A stretch of 64,000 bases of DNA. It comes from G963663495 sp963663495. GTDB taxonomy: Bacteria > Bacteroidota > Rhodothermia > Rhodothermales > Bin80. Positions 11,001 through 20,330 of the stretch are shown piece by piece. How positions within the stretch are numbered: the first letter of the stretch is position 1; every line of letters begins with the position of its first letter. Both the position numbers and the translations under genes were made by a program. The stretch is taken from positions 372,001 through 436,000 of the forward strand of contig OY760427.1 in the NCBI GenBank assembly GCA_963663495.1. The letters run 5' to 3'. Under the pieces are notes generated by a model. The model saw only the letters and a list, made by a program, of their open reading frames with translations. It did no database searches and had not been told where the DNA came from.

Positions 11001-14000
11001 CGATATCGGAAGGAAGCGAAGCGTCCTATACGGTGAGGCTGTTAGCGGAGCCATCGGGCATGGTAACGGTGGTGACCGCGAGCGACGATACAGATGTTAC
11101 GGTGGGTGATGGATCTCTGACATTCACTGCTGATGATTGGTATACCGTACAGACAGTAACCGTGCATGCTGCTCAGGACGGCGATACGAACAATGACGAT
11201 GCCACGCTGACGCACCGGGCGGCGGATGGCGGCTACGATGCTGTGGAGGAGGAATTAACGGTGATGGTGCTGGACGATGACGAGGTTGGGCTGGTGATTA
11301 ATCCGACAGCATTGCCCTTGGACGAGGGGGCAGCAGGCAACACCTTTGCAGTGCGGCTCGCCTCTCCACCAACGGGTCAGGTGACCGTATCCATCAGCGC
11401 AGAGCCCGCACTGAACGGTAAGGTGTCCGTCAATCTGCGGAGTTTGACCTTCAACACTGCGGACTGGAAAACGGACCAGACAGTCACGGTGTCAGCACTG
11501 GACGATGACGACTACGATGACGAGACCGGAGAGATACGGTTGTCAGCGAGTGGTGGTGGCTACAATGGAGTGTCTGGGAGTGTAGAGGTAGGGGTTCGAG
11601 ACGATGATGTGTCGCCGCTTGTGCGTGTGTTGTCGGATGTCCGGGTAAGGGAAGGCGCAGGTACGGCAGTGTTTCGAGTGGGATTAAGCGGAGAGACCAC
11701 CAGCGTTGTTACGGTCGGTTACCGTACGCAAGATGGTACAGCGACAGCGGGTGCGGATTATCAGCATACAAGTGGGGTGCTCACATTTGGAGCAGGCGAG
11801 CTTGAGAAGCAGGTATTGGTGCAGATCATTGATGACGCGTTGGACGAGGACGACGAGGGTTTCACGCTGGAGCTGGCGGACGCGCAGGGAGCGGAACTGG
11901 GCATGGCAACAGGCCGTGCCACCATCTTGGACGACGATTCTGAGCCGACCGTTGGGATAGTGCCAGCGGTGTATGTACGGGAAGGGGGTATAGCAAATGT
12001 CTACATCAGTCTCAGTAGTGTAAGCACGAAGCCCGTTACCGTCTCGTATAGGACAAATGACATGACGGCGACAGCCGGGGAGGACTATGAGGCGGTGAGT
12101 GCCGGATTGGTGACGATTGTGCCCGGCGAGACGGGGACGGTAGTACAGGTTCCAACTAGGGACGATGCAGTGCACGAGGGCAGGGAGGCATTTGAGGTGC
12201 AGCTAGACGAAGGCAGAACCATGGTGACGATACTGGACAATGATCGTCTTCCGGGGCTCTCAATAGGAGATGTGACAGTTTCGGAGGATGGAGGGCGTGC
12301 GAAGCTTGCTGTATCGTTGAGTGGTGCGAGCACTGTGCGTGTCGGGGTGGCATTTGCCACGCAGGACGGTACGGCGAAGGCAGGGGCGGACTACACACGC
12401 ACGCTGGGCACGTTGGTGTTTGCACCGGGCGAGACGGTGAGGCACATATGGGTACCGGTAGCGCGTGATGATGTGGTGGAGGAAGACGAGGGATTGGTAG
12501 TAAAGCTGAGCGCTCCAGAGCATGCGATGCTGTTGGATGCGGAGGGAGATGTGACGATTAAGGATGATCCGATAGAGGTCAGCATCCATGATGGTACAGG
12601 GACAGAGAGTTCGGAAGAATTGGTTATGGCGGTGCGGCTGAATTATGGTAGTACCAAGGTGGTCTCGGTGCAGTTTGCGGTGACAGGAGGCACGGCAACA
12701 TCGGATGTGGACTACGAGTCGACGCAGGGGCTGGTGGTATTTGAGACCGGCAGTACAGAGGCGCAAGTAAGGATACCGCTGATAGATGATGACTTGCAGG
12801 AAGGAAACGAAACGATAGAGGTGGCGCTGTCAAGTCCGACCAATGCGCAAATCGGGCAGGCGATGGCTACGGGCACAATCTTGGATGATGAGACAGCGCT
12901 GGGCGTGCAGGTGCGAGCCATTGCGGTGTCGCAGAGCGAGGCGGTGTTTGTGGTGAGACTACTGGCACCCGTGGCAGAGCGGCTGACCGGCCGTTACCGT
13001 ACGGTAGACGGCACGGCATGGGCGGGAGAGGACTACGAGCGCATGGAGGGGGTACTGGAGTTTGGGCCTGGGGAGACAAGAAAAGAGGTACGAGTGCCCT
13101 TACTGCGCGCGCAAGGTACCGGGGAGGCGTTTGCGCTGATGGTGAAGTTAGGGGATGAGACAGTCCGAGAGGATGTGGTGTTGGGATCGAAGAATACGGG
13201 AACCCGTGCGCGATTAGGCCGGAGTGTGGCAGTGCATATAGTGGAGGCGGTATCGGAGCGTATGGAGGGATCATTGGTGGGTTGTATGCCGAGGCCGTTT
13301 CCCGGTCAGCGGGTACGGGTGTCGCATCTTTTGTCGGGCTGTGGTATGCAGGCAGGCGGAGAGCGGCTGAGTGTATGGGGTCGTGGTGCGTACAGCAGGT
13401 TGCAGAGCGGCGGGATATCGGGAGCGGATGTGGTGACAGCGTCCTTGGGGGCGGACTACCGTGCGGGAGGTCGCTGGCTGATGGGGATGGTGATATCACG
13501 CAGCGAGGCATTGGAGGAGCAAGGAACGCTACTACAGATGACGGGCTGGTATCCGTATGTGCGCTACGGAGGGATGCGGCACAGTGTGTGGGGGTTGGCA
13601 GGAGCAGGACAGGGAGTAGTGGCTGAAGCAGAGGACACGGGAATGCGCATGATGGCAGCGGGCGTAGGCGGCACGTTGGTACGCCGGGCGGGCACCCGGC
13701 TGGGGTACGAGGCGGACGGATTCTGGCTGGGGATGGATGGCGGAATAGGGGTGAGCCGAGTTCGCGCGGGTCTGGAGGGATCGGTGACGTTGCAGGAAAT
13801 CTTGGAGCCGTATGTGGAGGCGGCGGTCTTGCACAGTGGTGGGGATGCGGAGAGAGGAATGGGAATGGAGGCAGGCGGAGGGTTACGTGTGCGGATGGGG
13901 ATGTTGCATGCGGAGGTAATGTCAAGGCGTTTGGTGTTGCATCAGGAGGATGGCTACGGGGAGTGGGGATATTCGGGTATGGTCCGCTATGGAGGACTGG

Positions 14001-14326
14001 AGGGATTGGGAGCGCAGGTGCGACCGACCTGGGGTCGTACGCATGTGGGGACGCTATGGCAGGCGGGGCGTCCGTGGGAAGTGTATCCGTCGGATCGTCG
14101 GATGGAGTTGGAGGTGGGGTACGGATCGCGTGTTCACAGGCGCAGCGTGCTGCGGCCGCATGTGGGTATGGGGCTGCGTGACAGAGGCAGGGACTACCGC
14201 ATAGGAGCGGGCGTGCTGGGGCGCACGGGGCTAGGATTCAGTGTAAGCGGCTTAGCGATGGAATACACAGCACCATACCGGCCGGTGAGCTACGGCGTGA
14301 CCGCCAGCGGCTATGTGCGGTGGTGA
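8096..14326 (+). CDS. Giant Calx-beta/Ig-like repeat protein with autotransporter-like C-terminal barrel (2076 aa)
   Basis: Probably a cell-surface adhesin or calcium-binding stalk. The N-terminus has a long charged n-region and a hydrophobic stretch (CVVVLLGLLSASGIT), as in extended signal peptides of large autotransporters. After a unique region come about 14 repeats: one Calx-beta domain (DGTATEGTDF), eight Ig-like repeats starting with patterns such as VVDPTTLGLVEGG and ending in DDD, then five Calx-beta domains (DGTATAGADY). From about residue 1722 the repeats stop and a 350-residue region rich in alternating Gly and aromatic residues follows (SVWGRGAYSRL...). It ends in a terminal Trp, typical of outer-membrane barrels. 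Acidic repeat ends suggest calcium binding. Autotransporter secretion is inferred, not proven. Confidence 0.88.
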   Translation: MRQSGRIVLTSLDCWAINGVRRCVVVLLGLLSASGITQLAQGQGGVMESVSLAPATEAGLSTGSNLKGVAPRLLPFRTASAEVSSRDTECEQVPGPIWREVREGTTCLASYRCRATSRNGPYFYIHHVDSTAERGKDVLVTGKDSVEIIGQHEFAGIRWFVSEPTVDTYEALSDGIPEGDEVKSCYCTRFRDGPVGTESNALMRILDVDGWAVRDTMAAEADGFMPFLLEFQQPVARDLTVKYRTEDGTATEGTDFTNWEGRVTVKKGDMSADIRVPILGDQIPEDTETFNLITHSDQFAGIPEQKAIGTIVGEPHLVLDPSPLTVKEGGQATYTVALGMQPIGDVTVAITGYAGTDLTLGKTSLTFTPVDWNNPQTVEMMALQDADTDNDTVTLIHTASGAADYAGVKQDLRVTVTDIHVVRLQVAPRQLDLVEGGSGKDFAVKLGSAPAGGDVTVAVSIPPRLAGKVSLSDDNLTFTSSDWDENQSVTVVAEDDGDADPEKGTLELAASGGGYNDQTGNVDVTVDDDEIVQLVVDPTTLGLVEGGPGKEFNVRLGSSPPVGEDVTVAVSVPSELGGKVSLSDDNLTFASSNWSIDQSVTVTAEDDADANDEAGSLGLLASGGGYDGIIGRESVDVTDDDTPGLVLSKLSLTIQEGGSGDYTVKLATLPAEAVTVSITGTGVTMSPVSLTFTGATWDTEQTVTVTAPYDDDASNERMVLTHAASGGDYGSVSKDLPVTVTDDDTPGLRIEPMALTVVEGASGMYRVTLETEPTGMVTVTIESDNSDVTTSAASLTFTSGDWDTEQTVTVRAAEDADTDDDSATLTHTASGGDYDSVGGSAVAVKVKDNDPVTGLVVSPTYLSVPEGAEEHFTVRLLAEPTRAVDVRITGDAGTGLRVSRTMLRFTSEDWSGPVTVTVRAEEDDDVIDASVQLTLTASGGVYDGETEDVDIDIRDNDVAGIVLAPADLTISEGSEASYTVRLLAEPSGMVTVVTASDDTDVTVGDGSLTFTADDWYTVQTVTVHAAQDGDTNNDDATLTHRAADGGYDAVEEELTVMVLDDDEVGLVINPTALPLDEGAAGNTFAVRLASPPTGQVTVSISAEPALNGKVSVNLRSLTFNTADWKTDQTVTVSALDDDDYDDETGEIRLSASGGGYNGVSGSVEVGVRDDDVSPLVRVLSDVRVREGAGTAVFRVGLSGETTSVVTVGYRTQDGTATAGADYQHTSGVLTFGAGELEKQVLVQIIDDALDEDDEGFTLELADAQGAELGMATGRATILDDDSEPTVGIVPAVYVREGGIANVYISLSSVSTKPVTVSYRTNDMTATAGEDYEAVSAGLVTIVPGETGTVVQVPTRDDAVHEGREAFEVQLDEGRTMVTILDNDRLPGLSIGDVTVSEDGGRAKLAVSLSGASTVRVGVAFATQDGTAKAGADYTRTLGTLVFAPGETVRHIWVPVARDDVVEEDEGLVVKLSAPEHAMLLDAEGDVTIKDDPIEVSIHDGTGTESSEELVMAVRLNYGSTKVVSVQFAVTGGTATSDVDYESTQGLVVFETGSTEAQVRIPLIDDDLQEGNETIEVALSSPTNAQIGQAMATGTILDDETALGVQVRAIAVSQSEAVFVVRLLAPVAERLTGRYRTVDGTAWAGEDYERMEGVLEFGPGETRKEVRVPLLRAQGTGEAFALMVKLGDETVREDVVLGSKNTGTRARLGRSVAVHIVEAVSERMEGSLVGCMPRPFPGQRVRVSHLLSGCGMQAGGERLSVWGRGAYSRLQSGGISGADVVTASLGADYRAGGRWLMGMVISRSEALEEQGTLLQMTGWYPYVRYGGMRHSVWGLAGAGQGVVAEAEDTGMRMMAAGVGGTLVRRAGTRLGYEADGFWLGMDGGIGVSRVRAGLEGSVTLQEILEPYVEAAVLHSGGDAERGMGMEAGGGLRVRMGMLHAEVMSRRLVLHQEDGYGEWGYSGMVRYGGLEGLGAQVRPTWGRTHVGTLWQAGRPWEVYPSDRRMELEVGYGSRVHRRSVLRPHVGMGLRDRGRDYRIGAGVLGRTGLGFSVSGLAMEYTAPYRPVSYGVTASGYVRW

Positions 14327-14383
14327 GGATTTGTCAGTGACTAAGACGTGTGTCGGAAATATTGAGCAGGGACCGTTGACACC

Positions 14384-14847
14384 GTAGGCGTGCGGTGAAC
14401 TACATCTTGATTTGGTGATGGGTTCTGGGGAGCTTGCAGGTAGACGTGAGAACCCAGACCCCAGATCGCATGGTACGGCCCAGACGTACGGCGGAAGAGA
14501 TGTTTCCGCTGGTAGAGCATATAACGAAAGGACCCAGTCCGCAGCGGCGTTTTGTGCAGAGCATGGCGTCTTGTACAGACAGTTCAATTACTGGAGGCGG
14601 AAGTGTCGCCAGAAGACTGAGGCCTAGGACAGCCGAGGCTTCGTGGAGGTAGGCCAATGCAGCGCCAAGGCAAGCGGCGCAGGAAGAGATCGCGTATCCG
14701 CACGAGAGGACGACATTATTCACATCAAGTCACACACCATACCTGCCAGGACGAGATACCCGAGACATTCCGACAGCCATTCCAGCGCGAGTTGACCAGA
14801 ACTGACGCAAAATTGAACCGTTATGATGATTTATGGGCAAAGGGCAG
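14384..14847 (+). mobile_element. Subfamily-A DruA/Tn5 element, one-end remnant
   Basis: Matches, in inverted orientation, the left end of the A element at 33330-33790, finishing in TGATTTATGGGCAAAGGGCAG, the inverse of the A-element end. It contains a degraded copy of the small accessory ORF (EEMFPLVE...YWRRKCRQ, about 14500-14625). The transposase and other end are missing. Confidence 0.7.
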
Positions 14848-14931
14848 GGCTACCCGTCGGATGGTGGATCAGTCATCATGAATCGGGCGGAGCTCGTGCC
14901 GGGAACGGGGCAGCGCCACGGCAGGCGATGG

Positions 14932-15582
14932 CTACACGATGAGATCTATCCCGCGATCGTGCGGGCGGAACGTAATGTCATGAACTGCACTAATGATAAT
15001 ATCCGCCTCCCCCAACGCGGCGGCAGGGTTTGTGTTGGTAACGGCGATAACTCGTGCACCAGCGCAACGGGCAGCCGTTACGCCCGCCGGGGCATCTTCG
15101 ATCACAATACACTTCCGAGGAGCAATCCCCAATCGCGCAGCAGCCAGAATATACGGGTCTGGAGACGGCTTGCCACGGGCAGCATCACCATGGCTGACAA
15201 AGATCCGGGGTACGGGAAGATCAAGGCGCTTCAGCAGCCGCAGAGCAAAGTCACGCATTGCACTGGTAACTATGGCCCAGCGGCCTGCGGGCAGCGATAG
15301 CAGCATAGGTTGGATGCCAGGGTAGGCCTTGATGCCTGTAATGTCTGTGTCGCTCGTTACTAACCTGTTGTACTGGCGAGCCTCGGCCTTCGCATCCAGG
15401 TGCGGAGCAACACGCCTAATGGTCTGTTCTGCAGGGATGCCATGGTGCACGGCGGCAATCTCATCGTATCCAACCCCGCGGGAGGCGGCCCACCGTTTCC
15501 AGTGTTCTTCGTAGACATGGTTGGAGTCCAATAGCACGCCGTCAAGATCAAAAAGGACGGCTTCACAGGTGAATGCAGGCAT
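14932..15582 (-). CDS. HAD-superfamily phosphatase (beta-phosphoglucomutase/sugar-phosphatase type)
   Basis: Predicted cytoplasmic hydrolase of phosphorylated small molecules. It begins MPAFTCEAVLFDLDGVLLDS, giving the HAD motif I DxD (FDLDGVLLD). Motif II is at IVTSAMRDFALRLL, the motif III Lys at GKPSPDPYI, and motif IV at CIVIEDAPAGVTAA. The cap domain lies between motifs I and II, as in subfamily IA. Upstream in-frame Met codons at 15606 and 15630 are possible starts, but the family normally begins just before motif I. It is divergently placed to the aminotransferase that follows. The substrate cannot be told from sequence. Confidence 0.88.
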   Translation of the reverse strand: MPAFTCEAVLFDLDGVLLDSNHVYEEHWKRWAASRGVGYDEIAAVHHGIPAEQTIRRVAPHLDAKAEARQYNRLVTSDTDITGIKAYPGIQPMLLSLPAGRWAIVTSAMRDFALRLLKRLDLPVPRIFVSHGDAARGKPSPDPYILAAARLGIAPRKCIVIEDAPAGVTAARCAGARVIAVTNTNPAAALGEADIIISAVHDITFRPHDRGIDLIV

Positions 15583-15668
15583 GGAGCGCAATATACGCCT
15601 CGCCATGGCATCGAAACATTCCACGTTCACACCTGTGAACGAATGGTTTAACAGTTTCGTTTTGGCGA

Positions 15669-16828
15669 ATGACTATTCCTCCGTCCCGTAGACTGCAAGT
15701 TGTGCAGACCCCGATCATGGGGTACGTACAGGAGCTCATCGGAAAATATCCCGGTACTATTTCCCTCGGACAGGGGGTTTCCCACTATGGACCTCCAGCT
15801 GCCGTAGCCGAGGCAGCTGCGAGTGCTCTGCGTGACGGCAGACACGATCGGTACGGCTTTGTCATAGGGACGACACGGCTTCGCTCTGCTATACAGCAGA
15901 AGCTGGCTGAGGAAAACAGGCTGGACCCTGGGTACCAGGTGGTGGTGACAGCCGGCAGCAACATGGCGTTCTTCGAAACTATCCTGGCCATCTCGGACCC
16001 GGGCGATGAAATCATCCTCTTGCGCCCCTACTACTTCAACCACCAGATGGCCGCACAGATGGCCAACTGCGTTCCTGTCATGGTCGCAACCGACGATGAC
16101 TACCAACCGATGTCGCTGCTATTAATCAGGCCATAACGAAACGAACACGGGCGATTGTCACGGTTTCACCCAACAATCCGACGGGCGTAGTGTATCCTGA
16201 GAAGTCGCTGGCGGCGATCAATACACTCTGTAAAGATCGCGGAATCTACCACATCAGTGATGAAGCATACGAGTACTTCACCTACGGCGGAGCAATGCAC
16301 TATTCGCCGGGAGCCACTCCCGGCGCTGCCGGGCATACGGTGTCTATATACTCATTCAGCAAAGCCTTCGGGATGGCGGGGTGGAGAGTCGGGTATATGG
16401 CGGCGCCATCGGATCTTGTCCCCGCAATACGAAAGATTCAAGACACCAATCTCATCTGTGCTCCCCTTCCGATTCAGTCCGCGGCTACCGCTGCACTGGA
16501 GGTAGGGGCTGGATATTGTCGCGGCTTCGTCGGACCGATGGATGCGGTGCGCTGCCTGGTGGTGCAGGCACTAAGGGACCTTGGAGGTAGCGTGCAAGTC
16601 TCTCGCGCAGAGGGTGCTTTCTACGCTTTCGCCAAGCTCAATACTGATCTTGCGGATACCATCATCCTCCTGCGGCTTATCAAAGACTATGGTGTAGCCG
16701 TTATTCCCGGGTCTACCTTCGGCCAGACCAAGGGTACCTGTCTACGGATTGCCTATGGTGCACTACTGAAGGAAACCGTAGAGGCAGCGATGGACCGGCT
16801 ATGTACGGGCCTACGGACGATCCTGTAG
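15669..16828 (+). pseudogene. Class I/II PLP-dependent aminotransferase, single frameshift
   Basis: Frame one (15669-16136) carries the N-terminal half (YPGTISLGQGVSHYGPP, VTAGSNMAFFETI). From about 16108 homology continues in the next frame (AINQAITKRTRAIVTVSPNN, then PTGVVYPEKSL) to 16828. The PLP lysine is in SFSKAFGMAGWRVGY, and the aspartate that contacts the pyridine nitrogen is in ISDEAYE. Together they give about 386 codons, normal for the family, so one base has been lost or gained near 16108-16115. It could be a recent inactivation or a sequencing error. The 3' end overlaps the end of the convergent lipoprotein gene by about 18 bp. Confidence 0.85.
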
Positions 16829-19717
16829 TAGCCAATCGCGCGAACCGGATAGGATCGTCTTGTATGCGCTATGGTTATGCGCCCGGTCGTCGTGTCCGAG
16901 CGTGTTGACCACAATTGTCGCATCCCCACGGCGCCGCGTCCAGATAACAGGATATACCATGCCCGTGACCTTGGAGCGGCCAATGGCGAGAACTACAGCT
17001 TCTGCGCTTGGCAGCAGCTCCGCGCGATAAAGCTCATCCGTCACATCGAAAGAAGCCGGCACGCCGTCCATAATCGGGTGCTGCGGCTGAATAACCTCCA
17101 CAGTAAAGCTGCCAAGCGGTTCATGGCTTCGCGCACCGCCCCCGACCAGGACCCTATTGTAGTCGTTCCAGTCTTCCCAGTTGTACCAGGAGGCGGGGTG
17201 GGTAATTAGCAGGGGACGCCCGGCGGAAACGTGGTCAAATATGGCTGCCCTCGCAGCCTCGTTTGCGACGGGCTTGTTGTTTGAGAGAACCAATAGCCGG
17301 GCCTCCCGCACGCGCGCCACGAATTCGTCGCCCGATTCCTCGGTGTAGTGGTATGTTCGTCGGCCGTTGCCATACAGCACCTGCCCATCCGCAAATCCGA
17401 ACACGCGCGAGTGGTAGTGGGACTGGTTCTCGCTCCCGGCGCTCCCGGCCAGGTATACGATGCTCTCCATCTCCTGGTGACCGGTCCATGTCCAAGCGGC
17501 GTCGTTGCGAAGCAGGTCCGGTGGAGGAGTAATGGTTAGTATTCCTTGCATTACGGCCCAGTGGCCCGGAACGCTGCATACAAAGGGATACGTACCCGCC
17601 TTCAGCGGAGGTATTTCTATTGTAATCGATTCGTGCTGGGAGATGACACCCGTTGACGCAATCACATTTGCGGACATGGCAGGAGGGACGTATTCGTTAT
17701 CCATGGCCGAGGGGTCCGCCACGTAGGCGTCAAGCGCCTGCCCTAATGCTGGTACATCCGTATCCCCTGCCAGGAATACGGCATTGTGAAGGTCCGGATG
17801 CAGGTTCTTGAATGTCAGCCGTATAGGTTGTCCCTCGAATGCTTGCAACGAAGTCTCCGCAAACCGCATTATACCTTGCGGGGCGTGCAAGTCAAGGCTC
17901 GCAGGCGGCAATGTGTCCATGGATGGCAGGGGCTCTCCTTCCGCCGTGTCCTCTGATTCCCGGGGTTCCAGCAGGTCCAAGGCCGTTGCTATCCAGTCAT
18001 CACCACCTTCTCGTGCGGCCTGAGCGGCGGTCCGCAGCTCCGGTGAAGCCCCAGCTCCCAAGTCCACCACCTTCAGCACCGCGGCCAGTCTGGTATTAAG
18101 GTTGGGGTCCGTGAGCACTCCAGATGTCGCGATGGCGTCACCCTCCTCCGCGCTTGCGGGCAGCACCTGGATCGCAGCCTTACGTACTGCCGCATCAACA
18201 TGAGAAAGCGCGGCGCGAACATCCGGCAACACCCCACTCACAAGGTTTAGTCCTTGTAAAGTCCACAGCGCGTGCACGGCGCCGGGGCCATTTTCGCGGG
18301 TCAACTCCACAACCGCCCCCTCCAGTTCTACCAAGCTGTTTTCTACTATCAGACGTTGCGCAGTAAGGCGCCAGAACAGATTGGTGCTGCGCAGCCCCGC
18401 CAACAATCCGTCCCCGTCGTCAGCAGAAAGTGCTCGGATCGGATCCGTAGCAATTCCCTCATAATGAACAACATACACCCGGCCGTGCTGCCGGTCACGT
18501 AGCGGATTCAGATGTGCGTTGCCGGGGCCTAGGTTTGCATTCCAGATATGGTTTACCATCCCCCTTCGGTCCGGATTATGCTGAATAACCGGGTTATACC
18601 AGTCGGCTACCCATACCTGCTCATCAGGACCAATGTCTGCGAAGACGGGAGCTACCCATTCGTCTGAACTCGAAAGCAGGTTTTCTACCCGATCGTCGGC
18701 CTCACGGTACACGCTGCCATCGCGCTCCAGGAATACCGGGTGGATCACATGTGCTGTAGGCTCCGTGATGAGTAATGCACCATGGTACTTGGCGGGATAA
18801 CGGCGTCCAGCGTAGGGGAAGGCTCCGGCAACGGCAGTGTACCCGTCCCGAAAATCCACCTGCTGCAGCTGTCGGGGAGAGCTGTGCAGGACCAGGTAGT
18901 GGCTCTGGATATTCGCTACCCCCGCGCCATCTCTGTAGCGCATGGGAATACCGACCACTACAGCGTGGTTATTGTTGGCAGTGGAGCCAAAGATGGTATT
19001 GTCTTCTCCGATACCCAGCCCCCATGTGTTATTGTTGAACTCCCCGACGGGCTCCAGGAGCGTGCCATCGCGGGAAAAGCGGAACACGCCGCGCCCCAGA
19101 ATACGTGCATCCGCATCCGGCGCTTCACCCGGTCTGAACATGCCGCTGTAGCCCACGGCGCCCCATATGTGATTGTCAATACCAACCTTGAAGTTGTTCA
19201 TCACGGCGTGGGTATCGAACGTTCCGAAGGCATCATCCACAAGAATCGTCTTCCGGTCGTACAGATCATCACCGTCCGTATCTTCCAAGTAAACAATGTC
19301 GGGTGCCTGCCCCACGATTGCACCGCCTTTCACAATGGCGAGAGCCGTTGTGAGCGGTTGATCGGATGCGAAACGAATAAAGCGGTCGGCTCGGTAGTCG
19401 CCGTCTGTGTCTTCGCAGATTGTTATCCGATCCGTCCCGGACTCTTGCCCCACATGGTCATGGGGATAGTCTGTGGACTCGACTACCCATAACCTTCCGC
19501 GCTCATCCCACGCAAGGGCGATAGGATTGATGATGTCGGGCTCTGCCGCAAAAATGCGCACATTGAATCCTTCGGGAACGGTTAGGTGGTTAAGCGTCTC
19601 TTCGGGTGACAGTGGTACTTGGACTTCAACGTCCACCGAATCGTTGCTAGAGGTCACATACTGCAGTTGCACCTGGTGGGTGCAGCCGATGATGATAAGG
19701 ATCCACAGGTACCGCAT
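16811..19717 (-). CDS. Lipoprotein with PVC-type dehydrogenase, cupredoxin and ThuA-like domains (968 aa)
   Basis: Likely an envelope-anchored redox enzyme. MRYLWILIIIGC is a short lipoprotein signal with the lipidated Cys at position 12. Residues of about 45-460 match the PVC membrane-bound dehydrogenase beta-propeller (VPEGFNVRIFAAEPDI, AWDERGRLWVVESTDYPH, repeated DTDGD loops). A HEAT-like helical part follows. Near residue 713 a cupredoxin copper site is visible, CSVPGHWAVM, with an earlier His in KNLHPDLHN. The last 220 residues resemble ThuA (LLITHPASWYNWEDWNDYNR, HPIMDGVPASFDVTDELYR). It starts directly after the cupin gene's stop, so the two are probably cotranscribed. The substrate is unknown; the family neighbours suggest sugar or polyol oxidation. 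Confidence 0.88.
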   Translation of the reverse strand: MRYLWILIIIGCTHQVQLQYVTSSNDSVDVEVQVPLSPEETLNHLTVPEGFNVRIFAAEPDIINPIALAWDERGRLWVVESTDYPHDHVGQESGTDRITICEDTDGDYRADRFIRFASDQPLTTALAIVKGGAIVGQAPDIVYLEDTDGDDLYDRKTILVDDAFGTFDTHAVMNNFKVGIDNHIWGAVGYSGMFRPGEAPDADARILGRGVFRFSRDGTLLEPVGEFNNNTWGLGIGEDNTIFGSTANNNHAVVVGIPMRYRDGAGVANIQSHYLVLHSSPRQLQQVDFRDGYTAVAGAFPYAGRRYPAKYHGALLITEPTAHVIHPVFLERDGSVYREADDRVENLLSSSDEWVAPVFADIGPDEQVWVADWYNPVIQHNPDRRGMVNHIWNANLGPGNAHLNPLRDRQHGRVYVVHYEGIATDPIRALSADDGDGLLAGLRSTNLFWRLTAQRLIVENSLVELEGAVVELTRENGPGAVHALWTLQGLNLVSGVLPDVRAALSHVDAAVRKAAIQVLPASAEEGDAIATSGVLTDPNLNTRLAAVLKVVDLGAGASPELRTAAQAAREGGDDWIATALDLLEPRESEDTAEGEPLPSMDTLPPASLDLHAPQGIMRFAETSLQAFEGQPIRLTFKNLHPDLHNAVFLAGDTDVPALGQALDAYVADPSAMDNEYVPPAMSANVIASTGVISQHESITIEIPPLKAGTYPFVCSVPGHWAVMQGILTITPPPDLLRNDAAWTWTGHQEMESIVYLAGSAGSENQSHYHSRVFGFADGQVLYGNGRRTYHYTEESGDEFVARVREARLLVLSNNKPVANEAARAAIFDHVSAGRPLLITHPASWYNWEDWNDYNRVLVGGGARSHEPLGSFTVEVIQPQHPIMDGVPASFDVTDELYRAELLPSAEAVVLAIGRSKVTGMVYPVIWTRRRGDATIVVNTLGHDDRAHNHSAYKTILSGSRDWLLQDRP

Positions 19718-20167
19718 TTAGTCGGACGAGGTTGTGCGCTGGCGGAGCGCGTTCCATGGTGCCTCGGTAGAAACGTCAATTGCCAGCGGGGCATCGCCGG
19801 AGGCCGAGGAAAGGACTACAAAGAGGATGGCGTCGTCCTCGCCTACGTTGAAGGAAGCATGGACCAAACCAGCGGGGATCAGCGTGGCATCGCCAGCCGC
19901 GAGTAGCTGGTGTTCCTCGCCAATCCACTGCTCAATGACTCCCTGCAAGACATAAATAATTTCTTCGCGTTCCGGGTGGCGGTGAAAATTATGTCCCATC
20001 CCCGAACGAATTATGGCACGGGCAGCAAAGAGTCCAGGTACGGCCTTGTCCACATCGGGGTAGTTGATCCATCCATTTTGTCCTTGGGGCACCTCCTCCC
20101 AGGCAAACGCATTTTCGGGAAAGAAATAACGCATGGATTTATGGGAATCATCTACGTGAGTGACCAT
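19718..20167 (-). CDS. Cupin-domain protein
   Basis: Small beta-barrel protein, about 149 aa from MVTHVDDSHKSMRYFF. The cupin metal motif is present: GMGHNFHRHPEREEIIYVLQG has the two His and the Glu, and GDATLIPAGLVHASFN has the second motif with its His. The family includes sugar-binding proteins, isomerases and dioxygenases; the function here is unresolved. It is followed with no gap by the lipoprotein gene. Its upstream DNA has been replaced by the TnpB element, so its native promoter or its coupling to the upstream TIM-barrel gene may be lost. Other possible starts are at 20182 and 20134. Confidence 0.8.
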   Translation of the reverse strand: MVTHVDDSHKSMRYFFPENAFAWEEVPQGQNGWINYPDVDKAVPGLFAARAIIRSGMGHNFHRHPEREEIIYVLQGVIEQWIGEEHQLLAAGDATLIPAGLVHASFNVGEDDAILFVVLSSASGDAPLAIDVSTEAPWNALRQRTTSSD

Positions 20168-20169
20168 AT

Positions 20170-20330
20170 TCAAATCGTACACAGTCGGGCACTGGTATCA
20201 ATTTCACGGGTCATAGGGGTTGGTAACCCGAACGCCCCTCGCCGTGCAGAAGCCCCAATCCCGGAGGCCAGTATGTTTGCAGCCGCATTCAGGTCTGCAT
20301 GATCCGCATGTCCACAGGACATACACGTGA
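20170..20330 (-). ncRNA. Predicted omega (guide) RNA region of tnpB
   Basis: In characterised TnpB elements the guide RNA scaffold overlaps the 3' end of tnpB and continues through the element's right end into flanking DNA, which supplies the guide. Here the 3' coding region contains a GC-rich self-complementary stretch (GGGGCGTTCGGGTTACC and AACCCCTATG). The guide would be read from sequence at or below about 20190. This placement is family-based inference. Confidence 0.35.

Noticed and set aside
12867..13925. Long proline-rich open frame on the strand opposite the giant repeat protein
   Set aside because: It is a codon-bias shadow of the GC-rich barrel-coding region, with low-complexity Pro/Ser/His composition and no domain.
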